Assembly: GCA_008933825.1 (NCBI GenBank)
Contig: WBUF01000019.1
Location: forward strand, 1 to 41,586
Length of the DNA stretch: 41,586 bases
Reading direction: 5' to 3'
DNA from: Rhodocyclaceae bacterium
GTDB lineage: Bacteria; Pseudomonadota; Gammaproteobacteria; Burkholderiales; Rhodocyclaceae
The notes under the pieces were generated by a model. That model was not told where the DNA came from, searched no databases, and saw only the letters and a program-made list of their open reading frames with translations. Each line of letters begins with the position of its first letter. The stretch's first letter is position 1. A program made the translations under genes and the position numbers. Of the stretch, positions 18,448-27,358 are shown one piece after another.

Positions 18448-20286
18448 ATGTGCGGCATCGCCGGATACTACGGCAGGCGGGACTTGCCCTCGGAATGCAT
18501 CGCTGCATGCCTCCGCCTGATGGGCCAGCGCGGTCCGGACGGACATGGCACGGTCAGCCGGCGCATCGGCGGCATGAATGCCTATTTGCTGCATTCCCGG
18601 CTTCGCATCATCGATCTCGATCCGCGTGCGAACCAGCCGTTCAGCCGCGGCGATGGTCACCTCTGCTTCAACGGCGAACTGTACAACTATCTCGAGCTTC
18701 GCGAGGCCCTTGGCCGCAAAGGCCAGGCGTTTGCCACCGAGAGCGACACGGAGGTGCTTGCCGCCGCTCTTGCCGCCGACGGCTGGGAGGGGCTGGATGC
18801 GTGCGAAGGGATGTGGGCGTTTGCCTGGCTGGACAACCAGGGGCTCGTGCTGTCGCGCGATCGTTTCGGCGAGAAACCGCTGTTCGTGTTCGAAGATGAC
18901 ACCGGCGTTTACTTCGGCTCCGAACCCAAGTTCATCTTCGCCCTGCTCGGCCGCCGGCTGCCGATCAACCACGATCATCTGCGCCGCTATCTCGTCAACG
19001 GTTACAAGGCCCTGTACAAGACAACCGCCACCTTTTTCAACGGCCTGGAGGAAGTCCGGCCCGGCGCGATCCTTGCCTTCGACGCGGCGGGGCAGCGCCG
19101 CTCATGGCGGTACTGGGAACCGCGCTTCGACGTCTGCGACGATTCGATGAGTTTTCCCCAGGCGGTCGAAGCTGCGCGGCATGCCCTTGAGGAATCGGTG
19201 CGCCTGAGGTTGCGCGCCGACGTGCCGATCGCCTTTTGCCTGAGCGGGGGCGTCGACTCCAACGCCCTGATAGCCATCGCCAAAAAACGCCTGGGCTACG
19301 ACGTGCATGGATTCACGATCATGAATACCGACGCCCGGTACGAGGAACGGGACATGGTCGAGATTGCCGTCCGCGAACTCGGACTCCGGCATACCGCGAT
19401 TGCCGTTGAGCGCACCGAGTTCCTCGGCCGGCTGCGTGAGCAACTGAAGTATCACGATGCGCCGGTCTGCACCATCACCTACTACGCCCAATGGCAGTTG
19501 ATGGCGGCGGTCGCCGCCGCAGGCTACAAGGTCTCCGTCAGCGGCACCGGTGCCGATGAGCTGTTCAGCGGGTACTTCGACCACCACAATTTCTATATCC
19601 AGGCGATTGCCGGCGACCAGGCTTTGCAGCAGTCTGCGCGCGACAACTGGCGCCGCGTCGTGGCCCCCATCGTCCGCAATCCCTATCTCCAGGATCCCGA
19701 CTGCTTCGTCAAGGAACCCGGCCTGCGCGATCACATTTATCTGGATGCGGCGGATTTCTCTGGCTTCCTGACCCATCCATGGCATGAGGATTTCGCCGAG
19801 GAATCCTACAGCCGGGTGCCGCTCCGCAATCGGATGAACAACGAACTCTTCCACGAGTCGGTGCCCCCCATCCTGCACGAAGACGACCTTAACGCCATGT
19901 ACTACTCGATCGAGAACCGTTCGCCGTTCCTCGACAGGCGGCTGTTCGAGGTGTGTCAGCGGATACCCACGCGCCACCTTATCAGGGATGGCCGCGCCAA
20001 GGCAGTGCTGCGCGAAGCGGTGCGAGGCCTTGCGCCCGACGCCGTCGTCGACAACCCGCGCAAGGTGGGCTTCAATGTGCCCATCTTCGATTACCTCGAT
20101 GCCCGCGATCCTGCGGTTCGCGCGGAGATCCTCGGCGACAGCCCGATTTACGCCCATGTGCGCAGGGAACGGATTGCCGAACTGATCGAGCGCCCCGAAC
20201 TTCCCAACAGCCAGAGCAAGTTCCTGTTCTATTTCCTCAACGCCAAGATCTTTCTCGAAGAATTCGGCGGGGAGTTGCAGTCATGA
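18448..20286 (+). CDS. asnB: Asparagine synthase (glutamine-hydrolysing)-like amidotransferase
   Basis: A 612-residue AsnB-family enzyme. The N-terminal class II glutaminase is intact, with Cys2 in MCGIAGYYG, HSRLRIIDLD, CFNGELYNY and DRFGEKPL. The C-terminal synthetase domain has the ATP-pyrophosphatase loop SGGVDS at residues 266-271 and GTGADELFSGYFDHH. It adenylates a carboxylate and transfers glutamine-derived ammonia to it. In this operon the substrate is more likely a sugar acid (uronate or nonulosonate) than aspartate (inference). It is placed between a NeuB-type synthase and a WbpG-type amidotransferase, overlapping the latter by 4 nt. Confidence 0.93.
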   Translation: MCGIAGYYGRRDLPSECIAACLRLMGQRGPDGHGTVSRRIGGMNAYLLHSRLRIIDLDPRANQPFSRGDGHLCFNGELYNYLELREALGRKGQAFATESDTEVLAAALAADGWEGLDACEGMWAFAWLDNQGLVLSRDRFGEKPLFVFEDDTGVYFGSEPKFIFALLGRRLPINHDHLRRYLVNGYKALYKTTATFFNGLEEVRPGAILAFDAAGQRRSWRYWEPRFDVCDDSMSFPQAVEAARHALEESVRLRLRADVPIAFCLSGGVDSNALIAIAKKRLGYDVHGFTIMNTDARYEERDMVEIAVRELGLRHTAIAVERTEFLGRLREQLKYHDAPVCTITYYAQWQLMAAVAAAGYKVSVSGTGADELFSGYFDHHNFYIQAIAGDQALQQSARDNWRRVVAPIVRNPYLQDPDCFVKEPGLRDHIYLDAADFSGFLTHPWHEDFAEESYSRVPLRNRMNNELFHESVPPILHEDDLNAMYYSIENRSPFLDRRLFEVCQRIPTRHLIRDGRAKAVLREAVRGLAPDAVVDNPRKVGFNVPIFDYLDARDPAVRAEILGDSPIYAHVRRERIAELIERPELPNSQSKFLFYFLNAKIFLEEFGGELQS

Positions 20287-21404
20287 AATGGTGCCGCTCC
20301 TGCGTCCTCCCCGATACAAGGCCGAACCTCGTCATCGGACCAGACGGCCTATGCAATGCCTGCCGCGGCCATGGCGCCCGGCGGAATATCGACTGGGCCA
20401 CGCGCGAGGCGGCTTTCCGCCAGGTAGTCGAAAGCGCCCGGGGGCGTTCCGCCGGATACGACTGCCTGATCCCGGTCAGCGGCGGCAAGGACAGCACCTG
20501 GCAGGTGGTCAAATGCCTGGAATACGGGCTGACGCCGCTCGCAGTGACCTGGAAGACACCCGCCCGCACGCCGATCGGGCAGCGCAACCTCGACAACCTC
20601 GTGTCGCTCGGCGTCGACCATATCGACTACCAGATCAACCCCAAGGTCGAGGCGCGCTTCATGGTCAAGGCGTTCGAGCGCTTCGGCTCGACGGCCATCC
20701 CGATGCACATGGCGCTGTTCAACATCCCGCTGTCCATCGCCGCCAATTTCCACATTCCGCTGGTGGTGTGGGGGGAGAATTCCGCGTTCGAGTACGGCAC
20801 CGAGGACGAATCCCTCACCGGCTTCCGGCTCGACAGCGCATGGCTTGCACGGCATGGCGTGATGCACGGCACGACCGCGGAAGACTGGCTCGGACAAGGG
20901 TTCACCCGCAAGGAACTCGCCGCTTACTTCGGGCCCGATGCCGACACGCTGGCGTCGCAGGGACTGCGCGCCGTGTTCCTCGGCTACTACTTTCCCTGGG
21001 ATCCCGAGACCAGCCTGAGCGTTGCCGCCGCCCATGGCTTCGCCTTCGATGCCGGCGCTGCCCGCACCGGTTATTACGACTACGCCGATATCGACGACGA
21101 TTTCATTTCGCTTCACCACTGGATGAAATGGTACAAGTTCGGCTTCACGCGCCTGTTCGACAACCTTTCCCTGGAGATACGCAACGGCCGCCTGACGCGC
21201 GAGCAGGCCCTGCAGATCATCCGCGAGAAGGGCGACCAGACTCCCCATGCGGACATCGACAAGTTCTGTGCTTTTGCGGACATTACCCGCGAGCGCTTCC
21301 TCGCCATCGCCGATACCTTCCGCAATCGCGAAGTCTGGAAGCGGAGGGAGGACGGCACCTGGCATATCCCCGGATTCCTGATCGATGACTGGAGGTGGTC
21401 GTGA
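20283..21404 (+). CDS. WbpG/PseA-type N-acetyl sugar amidotransferase, stand-alone
   Basis: Enzymes of this family convert an acetamido group of a sugar into an acetamidino group, with ammonia from a partner glutaminase. The 373 residues begin with a zinc-binding CxxC pair (Cys4/Cys7 and Cys24/Cys27), then the ATP-pyrophosphatase loop SGGKDS at residues 66-71, VVWGENSAFEYG, and the typical C-terminus (NREVWKRREDGTW). The ATG at 20283 overlaps asnB by 4 nt; a longer frame upstream is the asnB gene in another phase. Its ammonia source is unclear: HisH is encoded 9 kb downstream next to a second, fused family member. Confidence 0.88.
   Translation: MKWCRSCVLPDTRPNLVIGPDGLCNACRGHGARRNIDWATREAAFRQVVESARGRSAGYDCLIPVSGGKDSTWQVVKCLEYGLTPLAVTWKTPARTPIGQRNLDNLVSLGVDHIDYQINPKVEARFMVKAFERFGSTAIPMHMALFNIPLSIAANFHIPLVVWGENSAFEYGTEDESLTGFRLDSAWLARHGVMHGTTAEDWLGQGFTRKELAAYFGPDADTLASQGLRAVFLGYYFPWDPETSLSVAAAHGFAFDAGAARTGYYDYADIDDDFISLHHWMKWYKFGFTRLFDNLSLEIRNGRLTREQALQIIREKGDQTPHADIDKFCAFADITRERFLAIADTFRNREVWKRREDGTWHIPGFLIDDWRWS
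21391..21395 (+). promoter_or_regulatory. Shine-Dalgarno GGAGG deciding a GTG start
   Basis: GGAGG lies 5 nt before GTG at 21401. It overlaps an alternative GTG at 21395, which is therefore unlikely to be used. Confidence 0.6.
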
Positions 21405-21787
21405 AATTCGAACCCAAGCAGCCGCCCCGCCTGTTCAAGGTCGGCAATTCGGTCAAGTTCGACATGCAGGATTGCGGAACCCTCCGGCTGGAACCGGACG
21501 AACAGGTGACGTTCGTCACCGGCTCGGGTGCCGAGTACGACGTCGCCAGGAAGGACTGGGGTTTCTACGCCACCCCTTCCCTCAACGGCAGGCTGGAGCA
21601 GTTCGGCCTGCGCGGCGTGCTGATCAAGAACCGCGGCACCGGGCGCTATTTCATTCTTCTGGTGGAACGCGGGCGCGAGGCGCAGTTCGACGCGTACTGC
21701 GAACAGGAAAATCTGGCCGTGATCGACTGGCTGGACTCCGGCGACGCGCTGGATGCGTTGGCGGCCAGGCTGGAGGCGCCGCGATGA
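21401..21787 (+). CDS. Conserved small protein of unknown function in amidotransferase locus
   Basis: A 128-residue, soluble-looking protein with no signal peptide or membrane helix. I do not recognise a named domain. It has a beta-rich pattern (FKVGNSVKF, EQVTFVTGSGAEYDV, LRGVLIKNRG, GRYFILLVERG) and an aromatic segment ARKDWGFYATPSLNGRL. It begins with a GTG overlapping the WbpG-type stop (GTGA) and ends in an ATGA overlap with a methyltransferase. The tight coupling on both sides suggests an accessory subunit or small binding protein for one of those enzymes; that is inference only. Confidence 0.75.
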   Translation: MKFEPKQPPRLFKVGNSVKFDMQDCGTLRLEPDEQVTFVTGSGAEYDVARKDWGFYATPSLNGRLEQFGLRGVLIKNRGTGRYFILLVERGREAQFDAYCEQENLAVIDWLDSGDALDALAARLEAPR

Positions 21788-22602
21788 TCAAGCCGACCCT
21801 GCAATGTCCCTGCGCAGGCCGCCATCTGCAGCCGGCGTTCCAGTACGATGCCCCCCCGCCCGGCGAAACCGCGTTCGACTGTGCCGGCGGGCAGTATCGG
21901 CGCGGCTATGCGCGGTGCGGGCTCTGCGGCCACTGGTTTTCAGACAACGCCATGGATCTCGGCGCCCTTTACGGCGGGGCCTACGTCGACAACACCTACG
22001 GCGAGCGGATGCGACAGACCTTCGAACGCATCCTGGCGCTGCCGCCGGAGCGATCCGACAATGCGGGCCGGGTTGCCGCCCTGCTCGATTTTGCCCGCGG
22101 GCGTTTTGCTGCCGGCACGGTACCGCGCCTGCTCGACGTCGGTGCCGGCCTCGGCGTCTTTCCCTGCCGCATGAAGGAGGCCGGCTGGCACTGCACCGCT
22201 CTCGATCCGGACGAGCGGGCGGCGCGGCATGCGCGCGAAGTGATCGGCATCGAGGCTGTCACCGGCGACTTCATGCGGATCGACACGTCGTCGCTCGGCA
22301 CGTTCGACGTGGTGACCTTCAACAAGGTGCTGGAGCACGTGGAAGACCCGGTGGCCATGCTCGCCAGGGCGCGGCCGCTGCTGGTCCCCGGCGGCTTCGT
22401 CTATATCGAAGTGCCGGACGGCGAGGCCGCCGCCGCCGAGGGGCCGGGACGCGAGGAGTTCTTCATCGAGCACCACCATGTCTTCAGTCCGGCTTCCGCA
22501 GCGCTGCTTGCCGTGCGCGCGGGTTTCAGCCCGCTCCTGACACAGCGCCTGCGGGAGCCCAGCAGCAAATTTACCTTGCGCGTTTTCGCGACCGGATCAT
22601 GA
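21784..22602 (+). CDS. Class I SAM-dependent methyltransferase with N-terminal zinc ribbon
   Basis: A 272-residue protein. Residues 1-60 hold cysteine pairs (CPCAG near residue 8 and CGLCGHWF near residue 48), a probable zinc ribbon. The methyltransferase core follows: LLDVGAGLGVFPCRMKEAG (SAM-binding motif I), FDVVTFNKVLEHVEDP, and PGGFVYIEVPDGE. This type is common in polysaccharide clusters and usually methylates a sugar hydroxyl or carboxyl group. It overlaps its neighbours by 4 nt on both sides. The specific target is unknown. Confidence 0.85.
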   Translation: MIKPTLQCPCAGRHLQPAFQYDAPPPGETAFDCAGGQYRRGYARCGLCGHWFSDNAMDLGALYGGAYVDNTYGERMRQTFERILALPPERSDNAGRVAALLDFARGRFAAGTVPRLLDVGAGLGVFPCRMKEAGWHCTALDPDERAARHAREVIGIEAVTGDFMRIDTSSLGTFDVVTFNKVLEHVEDPVAMLARARPLLVPGGFVYIEVPDGEAAAAEGPGREEFFIEHHHVFSPASAALLAVRAGFSPLLTQRLREPSSKFTLRVFATGS

Positions 22603-23714
22603 CACAGTGGCACCGGCATTCACCTTTCAGCGCAGACCACGGTCGCGAATGGGAGGAGCGATGGGAATACAGTGCGGACGGCAATGCCCGCCGATCGTTC
22701 GATGTCAGAGTGCGCGCCGGCAAGCCGCTCGACGTGCTCAAGCTGAAAGGCGTCGATCTCGGCGAGGTGCGCGACTATGCGGCTTTCCTCGAGAGCACCT
22801 CGGCTCGCCTGTATGGGGCGGGCGCCGACATCCACCGCCTGCAGGACTGCCCGCTCTGCCACGCATCGCTGGACGATGCGGCCGCCGAACTGGCCGTGTT
22901 CGGCGTTCCCTACGTGCGCTGCGGCCGATGCGGTCATGTCGGCGTGGGCGCGCGTCCCCAGCCGGAAGTGCTGGACGCGATCTTCGCCGAATCCGAAACG
23001 CACTCGTCCGCCTATGTCGACCGCAGCGCGATCGAAACGCGCATGACGCAGATCATCGCACCCAAGCTCGACTGGTGCACGGAGCATTTCCAGGGAAGGA
23101 ACCGGAGGCAGCCCCGGTCGGTCCTGGATGTCGGGGCCGGCGGGGGGCATTTCCTCGCCGGGGCGATGCGCCGCGGCATGGCGGTCGAAGGCTTCGAGAA
23201 ATCGCGGGCATCACGCGCCTTCGCGCGGGAAGCCTTCGATCTCGAATTGCGCGAAGACGACTTCCTGTCGGCCGGCGGTACCCCGGTGGACCTGATCACC
23301 TTCTGGGGCCTGCTGGAATACGTCGCGCAGCCGCGCGACTTCATTGCCGCCGCCCTGCGGCGACTGACTTTTGACGGAATGCTGGTGGTCGAAGTGCCGC
23401 GCGTCGATTCGCTCGGCACCCTGGTGCAGGGCATGGAGGGCGCCGTCGTCGCGCGCCACATGGATCCCACGACGCACGTCAACGGTTTCACGGATGCCTC
23501 GCTGTGCACCGCCCTGGTCGAGGAAGGGTTCATTCCGGTCGCGGCCTGGTACTTCGGCATGGATGCCTATGAAACCTGTGTCCAGGCGGCGCTCAGGGCC
23601 AACGATCCCGGGCTTTTCGAGGTGCTCGCCGATTTCATACCGGTGATCCAGCAGGCGCTGGATCGCGGCCGGCAGTGCGACGACATCATTATCGCGGCGG
23701 TGCCGGCCCGCTGA
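22599..23714 (+). CDS. Class I SAM-dependent methyltransferase with internal zinc-binding segment
   Basis: A 371-residue protein. About 85 residues precede a zinc-ribbon-like segment (CPLCH, then CGRCGHVG), and the methyltransferase core has SVLDVGAGGGHFLAGAMRRG, then LITFWGLLEYVAQP and GMLVVEVPRVDS. It has the same broad layout as its upstream neighbour but is longer and clearly diverged. The ATG at 22599 overlaps the preceding stop; an open frame extends far upstream but belongs to the neighbouring genes in another phase. Substrate unknown; presumed sugar methylation. Confidence 0.83.
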   Translation: MTQWHRHSPFSADHGREWEERWEYSADGNARRSFDVRVRAGKPLDVLKLKGVDLGEVRDYAAFLESTSARLYGAGADIHRLQDCPLCHASLDDAAAELAVFGVPYVRCGRCGHVGVGARPQPEVLDAIFAESETHSSAYVDRSAIETRMTQIIAPKLDWCTEHFQGRNRRQPRSVLDVGAGGGHFLAGAMRRGMAVEGFEKSRASRAFAREAFDLELREDDFLSAGGTPVDLITFWGLLEYVAQPRDFIAAALRRLTFDGMLVVEVPRVDSLGTLVQGMEGAVVARHMDPTTHVNGFTDASLCTALVEEGFIPVAAWYFGMDAYETCVQAALRANDPGLFEVLADFIPVIQQALDRGRQCDDIIIAAVPAR

Positions 23715-23716
23715 CC

Positions 23717-24871
23717 ATGGCTTATAGACCTCTGTTCGTATTCGGCCTGGCGCGCTCCGGCACCAATCTGCTGGCCCGGATGCTTGATCGCCATCCGGAC
23801 GTTACCGTGGCGCTCGACCCGTTCCTGCCGCTGTTCCGCTCCCTGCGCAACGCACTGGTGGCGGCCCGGGCGACCGAGGCTGTGCGGCAGCGGTTTGCTC
23901 CGTCCGCGCCATTCCAGGATTACTACTTCGACCCCGACGGCCCGGCATTGCTCGATCTGATGTTGGCGGCGCAGGCCGATATGCCACTCGACCAGTCCGA
24001 ACTGGCTGCACTGCGCCGCAAGGCGGCGGAACGCGCGGCCCTGGAATCCCCCGCGCTGGGCGCGCGCATGGACGCGCTGGCGGGCAACGACTACGGGGAA
24101 TTGCTTCGCAGCGGCCTCGATATTGTCGCGGACGCGAAACCGGGCGTGCGCTGGGCGGGCTGCAAGGAAGTCTGGGTGCTTGAGTTCGTGCCCCTGCTGG
24201 CGCGGCTATTCCCGGAAGCGCGGTTTTTCGCCGTCGAGCGCGATCCGCGGGCTGTCGTGGCCTCGCTTCTGGCCATGGCGGAAAAAGACCCGACCCAGGC
24301 CGCCCATCCCCCCTCCTATTTGCGCCACTGGCGCAAGCAGGTCGCGCTCTCGCATCACTTCGGGCGCGATCCCTTCCTGGCCGGGCGGTTCCGCAGCATT
24401 TCCTTCGAGCGCCTTGCCACGCTGCCGGAAGACGAGGCGCGCAGGCTGTGCGATGACCTGGATATCGACTTCCATCCGGAAATGCTGCGTCTTTCGGCCG
24501 ATGGCTGGAAGGGGAACAGCAGCTTCGACCACGGAAGCAAGGACATCTATTCCGAAACGGTCGACCGCTGGCGGCAGGTTCTGCCGGCGCGCCTGGTGCA
24601 GGCGGCGGACTACCTTTGCGGACCGGAGATGACTTTGACTCCCTACCGCCCGGCGGTTGAGCCCCGGGCGGAAGAAGTGCTTGCCTACCTGCAGGAAGCC
24701 GGACAACAGACCGGTTCGTGGCGCAGCGACAGCGGCGACCTTTTGTCAGATTTCGGTGGGGAGATGGTTCGACGAACTATCCAAGGCACATCCGGGAAGC
24801 TAAGTGAAGAACTTGTCAGGCGTTGCTACCTGTTTGCAGAAACGTTGAGTGCGATACGTAGAACTCATTGA
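23717..24871 (+). CDS. Sulfotransferase family protein
   Basis: A 384-residue cytosolic-type sulfotransferase. The start MAYRPLFVFGLARSGTNLLARMLDRHPD is the 5'-phosphosulfate-binding P-loop region, and FFAVERDPRAVVASLLAM with a later Arg-Ser context fits the 3'-phosphate-binding strand. It would move sulfate from PAPS to a hydroxyl or amino group of the glycan or its lipid-linked precursor. The APS kinase gene 0.8 kb downstream can provide PAPS, which supports the call. The last 30 codons have lower GC than the rest, like the gene that follows. The ATG at 23717 is 2 nt after the previous stop. Confidence 0.83.
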   Translation: MAYRPLFVFGLARSGTNLLARMLDRHPDVTVALDPFLPLFRSLRNALVAARATEAVRQRFAPSAPFQDYYFDPDGPALLDLMLAAQADMPLDQSELAALRRKAAERAALESPALGARMDALAGNDYGELLRSGLDIVADAKPGVRWAGCKEVWVLEFVPLLARLFPEARFFAVERDPRAVVASLLAMAEKDPTQAAHPPSYLRHWRKQVALSHHFGRDPFLAGRFRSISFERLATLPEDEARRLCDDLDIDFHPEMLRLSADGWKGNSSFDHGSKDIYSETVDRWRQVLPARLVQAADYLCGPEMTLTPYRPAVEPRAEEVLAYLQEAGQQTGSWRSDSGDLLSDFGGEMVRRTIQGTSGKLSEELVRRCYLFAETLSAIRRTH

Positions 24872-24881
24872 GGGCATTGCG

Positions 24882-25646
24882 ATGGATAAACAGACCACTT
24901 CATACGATGAGTATGTAAAAGACGAGGCATTTCTTCGAGAGTACAACGCTTATCAGGCGAAATACGCAACGAATATTCGCGAAAGCGATAAGGTACTCAT
25001 CAATTTGGTTCGTGAGGCCTTTAGCCGGCACGACGCATCGAAGGGCCCCTTCAAACTTCTGGATATCGGATGTTCAACGGGGAATCTGCTTCTCCACTTG
25101 AAGAACCTTGTTCCGGGACTGGAGCTTGTCGGCGGTGAGCTTGCGGAATCATCCCTTGAGGTATGCCGTTCCAATCCAAGCCTGAAGGGTATTCGATTTG
25201 AGCGGCTGGATATGCTCGATATTGATTACGAGTCGGAGTTCGACGTAATAGTAGCCAACGCAGTTGCCGTGTATTTTTATTGGGATGAATACGCCAAAGC
25301 CGCGCGAAGCTGCAATCGCGCACTCAAGAAGGGCGGCACATACCTTGCCTTTGAGTGGATTCACCCCTTTAGGCATCAGGACATTACGATCACCGAAACA
25401 ACCATTGGCCATCCAAAAGGATTGCGGATTTGTTTTCGGCCAATGCCGAAGGTGGCATCGGTGTTCGAAGAAGCTGGGTTCAAGCAAGTCACGTTTCACC
25501 CCTTTGAACTGCCGATTGAACTCCCCAAGCCCGGCTTTGATGAGGAGGTTGTTAGTTATACGGTTAAGTCTGCCGATAACCGGAACCTCTGTTTCCGTGG
25601 CACCTTGTTCCAGCCCTGGTGCCACTTGTCGGCAATCAAGGTCTGA
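24882..25646 (+). CDS. Class I SAM-dependent methyltransferase, low-GC gene
   Basis: A 254-residue methyltransferase: KLLDIGCSTGNLLLHLKNLVPG (motif I), FERLDMLDIDYESEFDVIVANAV, and ALKKGGTYLAFEWIHP. Its DNA is about 48-50% G+C by eye against about 65% in the genes around it, and codon use is different (many AT-ending codons), so it seems a recent acquisition. It sits between the sulfotransferase and the APS kinase, which form one functional module, so it may have been inserted between them. The ATG at 24882 gives the natural N-terminus. Substrate unknown. Confidence 0.82.
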   Translation: MDKQTTSYDEYVKDEAFLREYNAYQAKYATNIRESDKVLINLVREAFSRHDASKGPFKLLDIGCSTGNLLLHLKNLVPGLELVGGELAESSLEVCRSNPSLKGIRFERLDMLDIDYESEFDVIVANAVAVYFYWDEYAKAARSCNRALKKGGTYLAFEWIHPFRHQDITITETTIGHPKGLRICFRPMPKVASVFEEAGFKQVTFHPFELPIELPKPGFDEEVVSYTVKSADNRNLCFRGTLFQPWCHLSAIKV

Positions 25647-25660
25647 AGGTTATTGAGTCG

Positions 25661-25664
25661 AGGG
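25661..25664 (+). promoter_or_regulatory. Shine-Dalgarno AGGG deciding the APS kinase start
   Basis: AGGG lies 7 nt before GTG at 25672. An upstream in-frame TTG at 25666 would be only 1 nt away and is less likely. Confidence 0.5.
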
Positions 25665-25671
25665 TTTGCAC

Positions 25672-26268
25672 GTGCGTTCCAGCAACATTCGCTACACCGA
25701 GCATTTCGTTGCTACGGCTGACCGCTGTCAGGCCAATGGCCACCGGAGCGGCATCCTGTGGTTCACCGGGCTGTCTGCCTCGGGGAAGACCACGCTGGCG
25801 TTCGAACTGGAGCGCATCCTCTTCCAGAAGGGATGGCGTACTTTTGTTCTCGACGGCGACAACGTCCGCCATGGCCTGTGCGCCGACCTCGGATTCTCAG
25901 CCGCCGATCGTGCGGAGAACATCCGCCGCATCGGCGAGGTCGCCAAGCTCTTCGCGGAGTCGGGCTGCCTGGTGATCACGGCCTTCATCTCGCCCTACCG
26001 CGCCGATCGCGACCGGGTGAGGACAATTGCCGGCGACCTGTTTCATGAAGTCCATATCGCGACCCCGCTCGAAGTGTGCGAACGGCGCGATCCGAAGGGG
26101 CTCTACGGGAAGGCGCGCCGCGGCGAGATCGAGGGCTTTACCGGCATCAGTGCGCCGTATGAGTCGCCCGATGCGCCGGAGTTGCAGCTGGACACGTCCG
26201 GTCTGACCGTTGCGGAAGGCCTCGGGCGGCTGCTTGAATATGTCGACCTGAAGTTCAATATCGGTTGA
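25672..26268 (+). CDS. cysC: Adenylylsulfate (APS) kinase
   Basis: Phosphorylates APS to PAPS, the sulfate donor of sulfotransferases. The 198 residues are of the usual length, with the Walker A motif GLSASGKTT, DGDNVRHGL, FISPYRADRDRVR, and the lid region DPKGLYGKARRGEIEGFTGI. No ATP sulfurylase is in the window, so APS must come from elsewhere in the genome. Here PAPS probably serves glycan sulfation by the product of the gene at 23717 rather than sulfate assimilation (inference). The GTG start was preferred to a TTG 6 nt earlier because of Shine-Dalgarno spacing. Confidence 0.94.
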   Translation: MRSSNIRYTEHFVATADRCQANGHRSGILWFTGLSASGKTTLAFELERILFQKGWRTFVLDGDNVRHGLCADLGFSAADRAENIRRIGEVAKLFAESGCLVITAFISPYRADRDRVRTIAGDLFHEVHIATPLEVCERRDPKGLYGKARRGEIEGFTGISAPYESPDAPELQLDTSGLTVAEGLGRLLEYVDLKFNIG

Positions 26269-26293
26269 GTGGAACGGCGCAAGGGGATACCGA

Positions 26294-27358
26294 ATGGCGG
26301 TACTGGGACGCACCACACGCATGGGCTTGACGATCGGCGAACTCGTCGCCCGTCCGCTGCGGGAGGCCGGGGTGTCGCCCCTGGTTGTGGATGTGGGCGC
26401 GCGGAACGGGATGTTCCTGCTGCCGCCCGAATACGCCGCGCTGGCCACCCTGGTCGGGTTCGAACCGAACCCGGAGGAGTACGCGAAGCTTGCCAGGGGC
26501 GAGACGGACATGCATGCCTGGAGCCGGCAGCACAACCGCCAGATCCCAAGGTTCAGAAATGAACGCTATTTCGATTGTGCCGTATGGGATAGCGATTGCA
26601 CCCACACGCTCTATGTTACGCAAGGCCCGGGTGCCTGCACCCTGATGGGGCCGACGCAACCGCTGATGGAGAACACGTGCTTTCTTTATCCCTGGGGGGA
26701 CCCGCGGCGACGCACAAGCGTTCATGACGTGCATACCCGCGTCGTCTCCGAGGGCGAGATTCGCTGCCGTCCCCTCGACGATTTGTTCGGTCCGGATGAG
26801 ACGGTGGATTTTCTCAAGGTGGATGTGGAGGGAGGGGAACTGCATGTCTTCAAGGGCGCGCAACGCATGTTCTCCCAGGGCAGGATACTTTTCGTGCAGG
26901 CGGAATTCCAGGCCTTTCCCTACTACCGCGAGCACCCCGTTTTTGGCGACCAGCATGCGTTTCTCAACCGCTGCGGGATGCGGCTGATTGACCTGAATCT
27001 CGACCATCCGCGCTACCAGCGGGGGGGCGTGGATTTGCCGGACGACTGCAGTCGTTGGCCGTTGTTCGCCGGGGATGCCCTGTTCATGATCGATCCGGAC
27101 AGGAACGAGATTCCCCCCATGGATCGCCAGCGCCTGGCCTTGATCTTGCTGGTTTTCGGCTTCAATTCCCTTGCCCTCAGCCTGCTCGCGGAGGCCGGTT
27201 TGCTTGGCAGGGAAGAATTGTCCGCCATCGAAACGTCGATGAGGTCGCGTCCTGACAGGTCCCGAAAGCGCAGGCTGCTGGATGCCTGGAACAGGGTGCC
27301 GGTTGCCGCGTATGAGGCCGTGCTGAAACTGACAAACGCATTCAGGAAGCTGCGTTGA
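26294..27358 (+). CDS. FkbM family methyltransferase
   Basis: A 354-residue SAM-dependent enzyme. VVDVGARNGMF is motif I, VGFEPNPEEY motif II, and VDFLKVDVEGGELHVFKGA with the later strand ILFVQAEFQAF is the FkbM signature. FkbM proteins O-methylate sugar or polyketide hydroxyls. The C-terminal 70 residues (after about 280) are helical and less typical. A good Shine-Dalgarno (AAGGGG) precedes the ATG. The stop overlaps the next gene's TTG start. Confidence 0.9.
   Translation: MAVLGRTTRMGLTIGELVARPLREAGVSPLVVDVGARNGMFLLPPEYAALATLVGFEPNPEEYAKLARGETDMHAWSRQHNRQIPRFRNERYFDCAVWDSDCTHTLYVTQGPGACTLMGPTQPLMENTCFLYPWGDPRRRTSVHDVHTRVVSEGEIRCRPLDDLFGPDETVDFLKVDVEGGELHVFKGAQRMFSQGRILFVQAEFQAFPYYREHPVFGDQHAFLNRCGMRLIDLNLDHPRYQRGGVDLPDDCSRWPLFAGDALFMIDPDRNEIPPMDRQRLALILLVFGFNSLALSLLAEAGLLGREELSAIETSMRSRPDRSRKRRLLDAWNRVPVAAYEAVLKLTNAFRKLR

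Noticed and set aside
21753..22598. Long upstream extension of the methyltransferase frame at 22599
   Set aside because: It overlaps the zinc-ribbon methyltransferase at 21784 in another phase, is Arg/Pro-rich and low-complexity, and ATG 22599 makes the usual 4-nt overlap.
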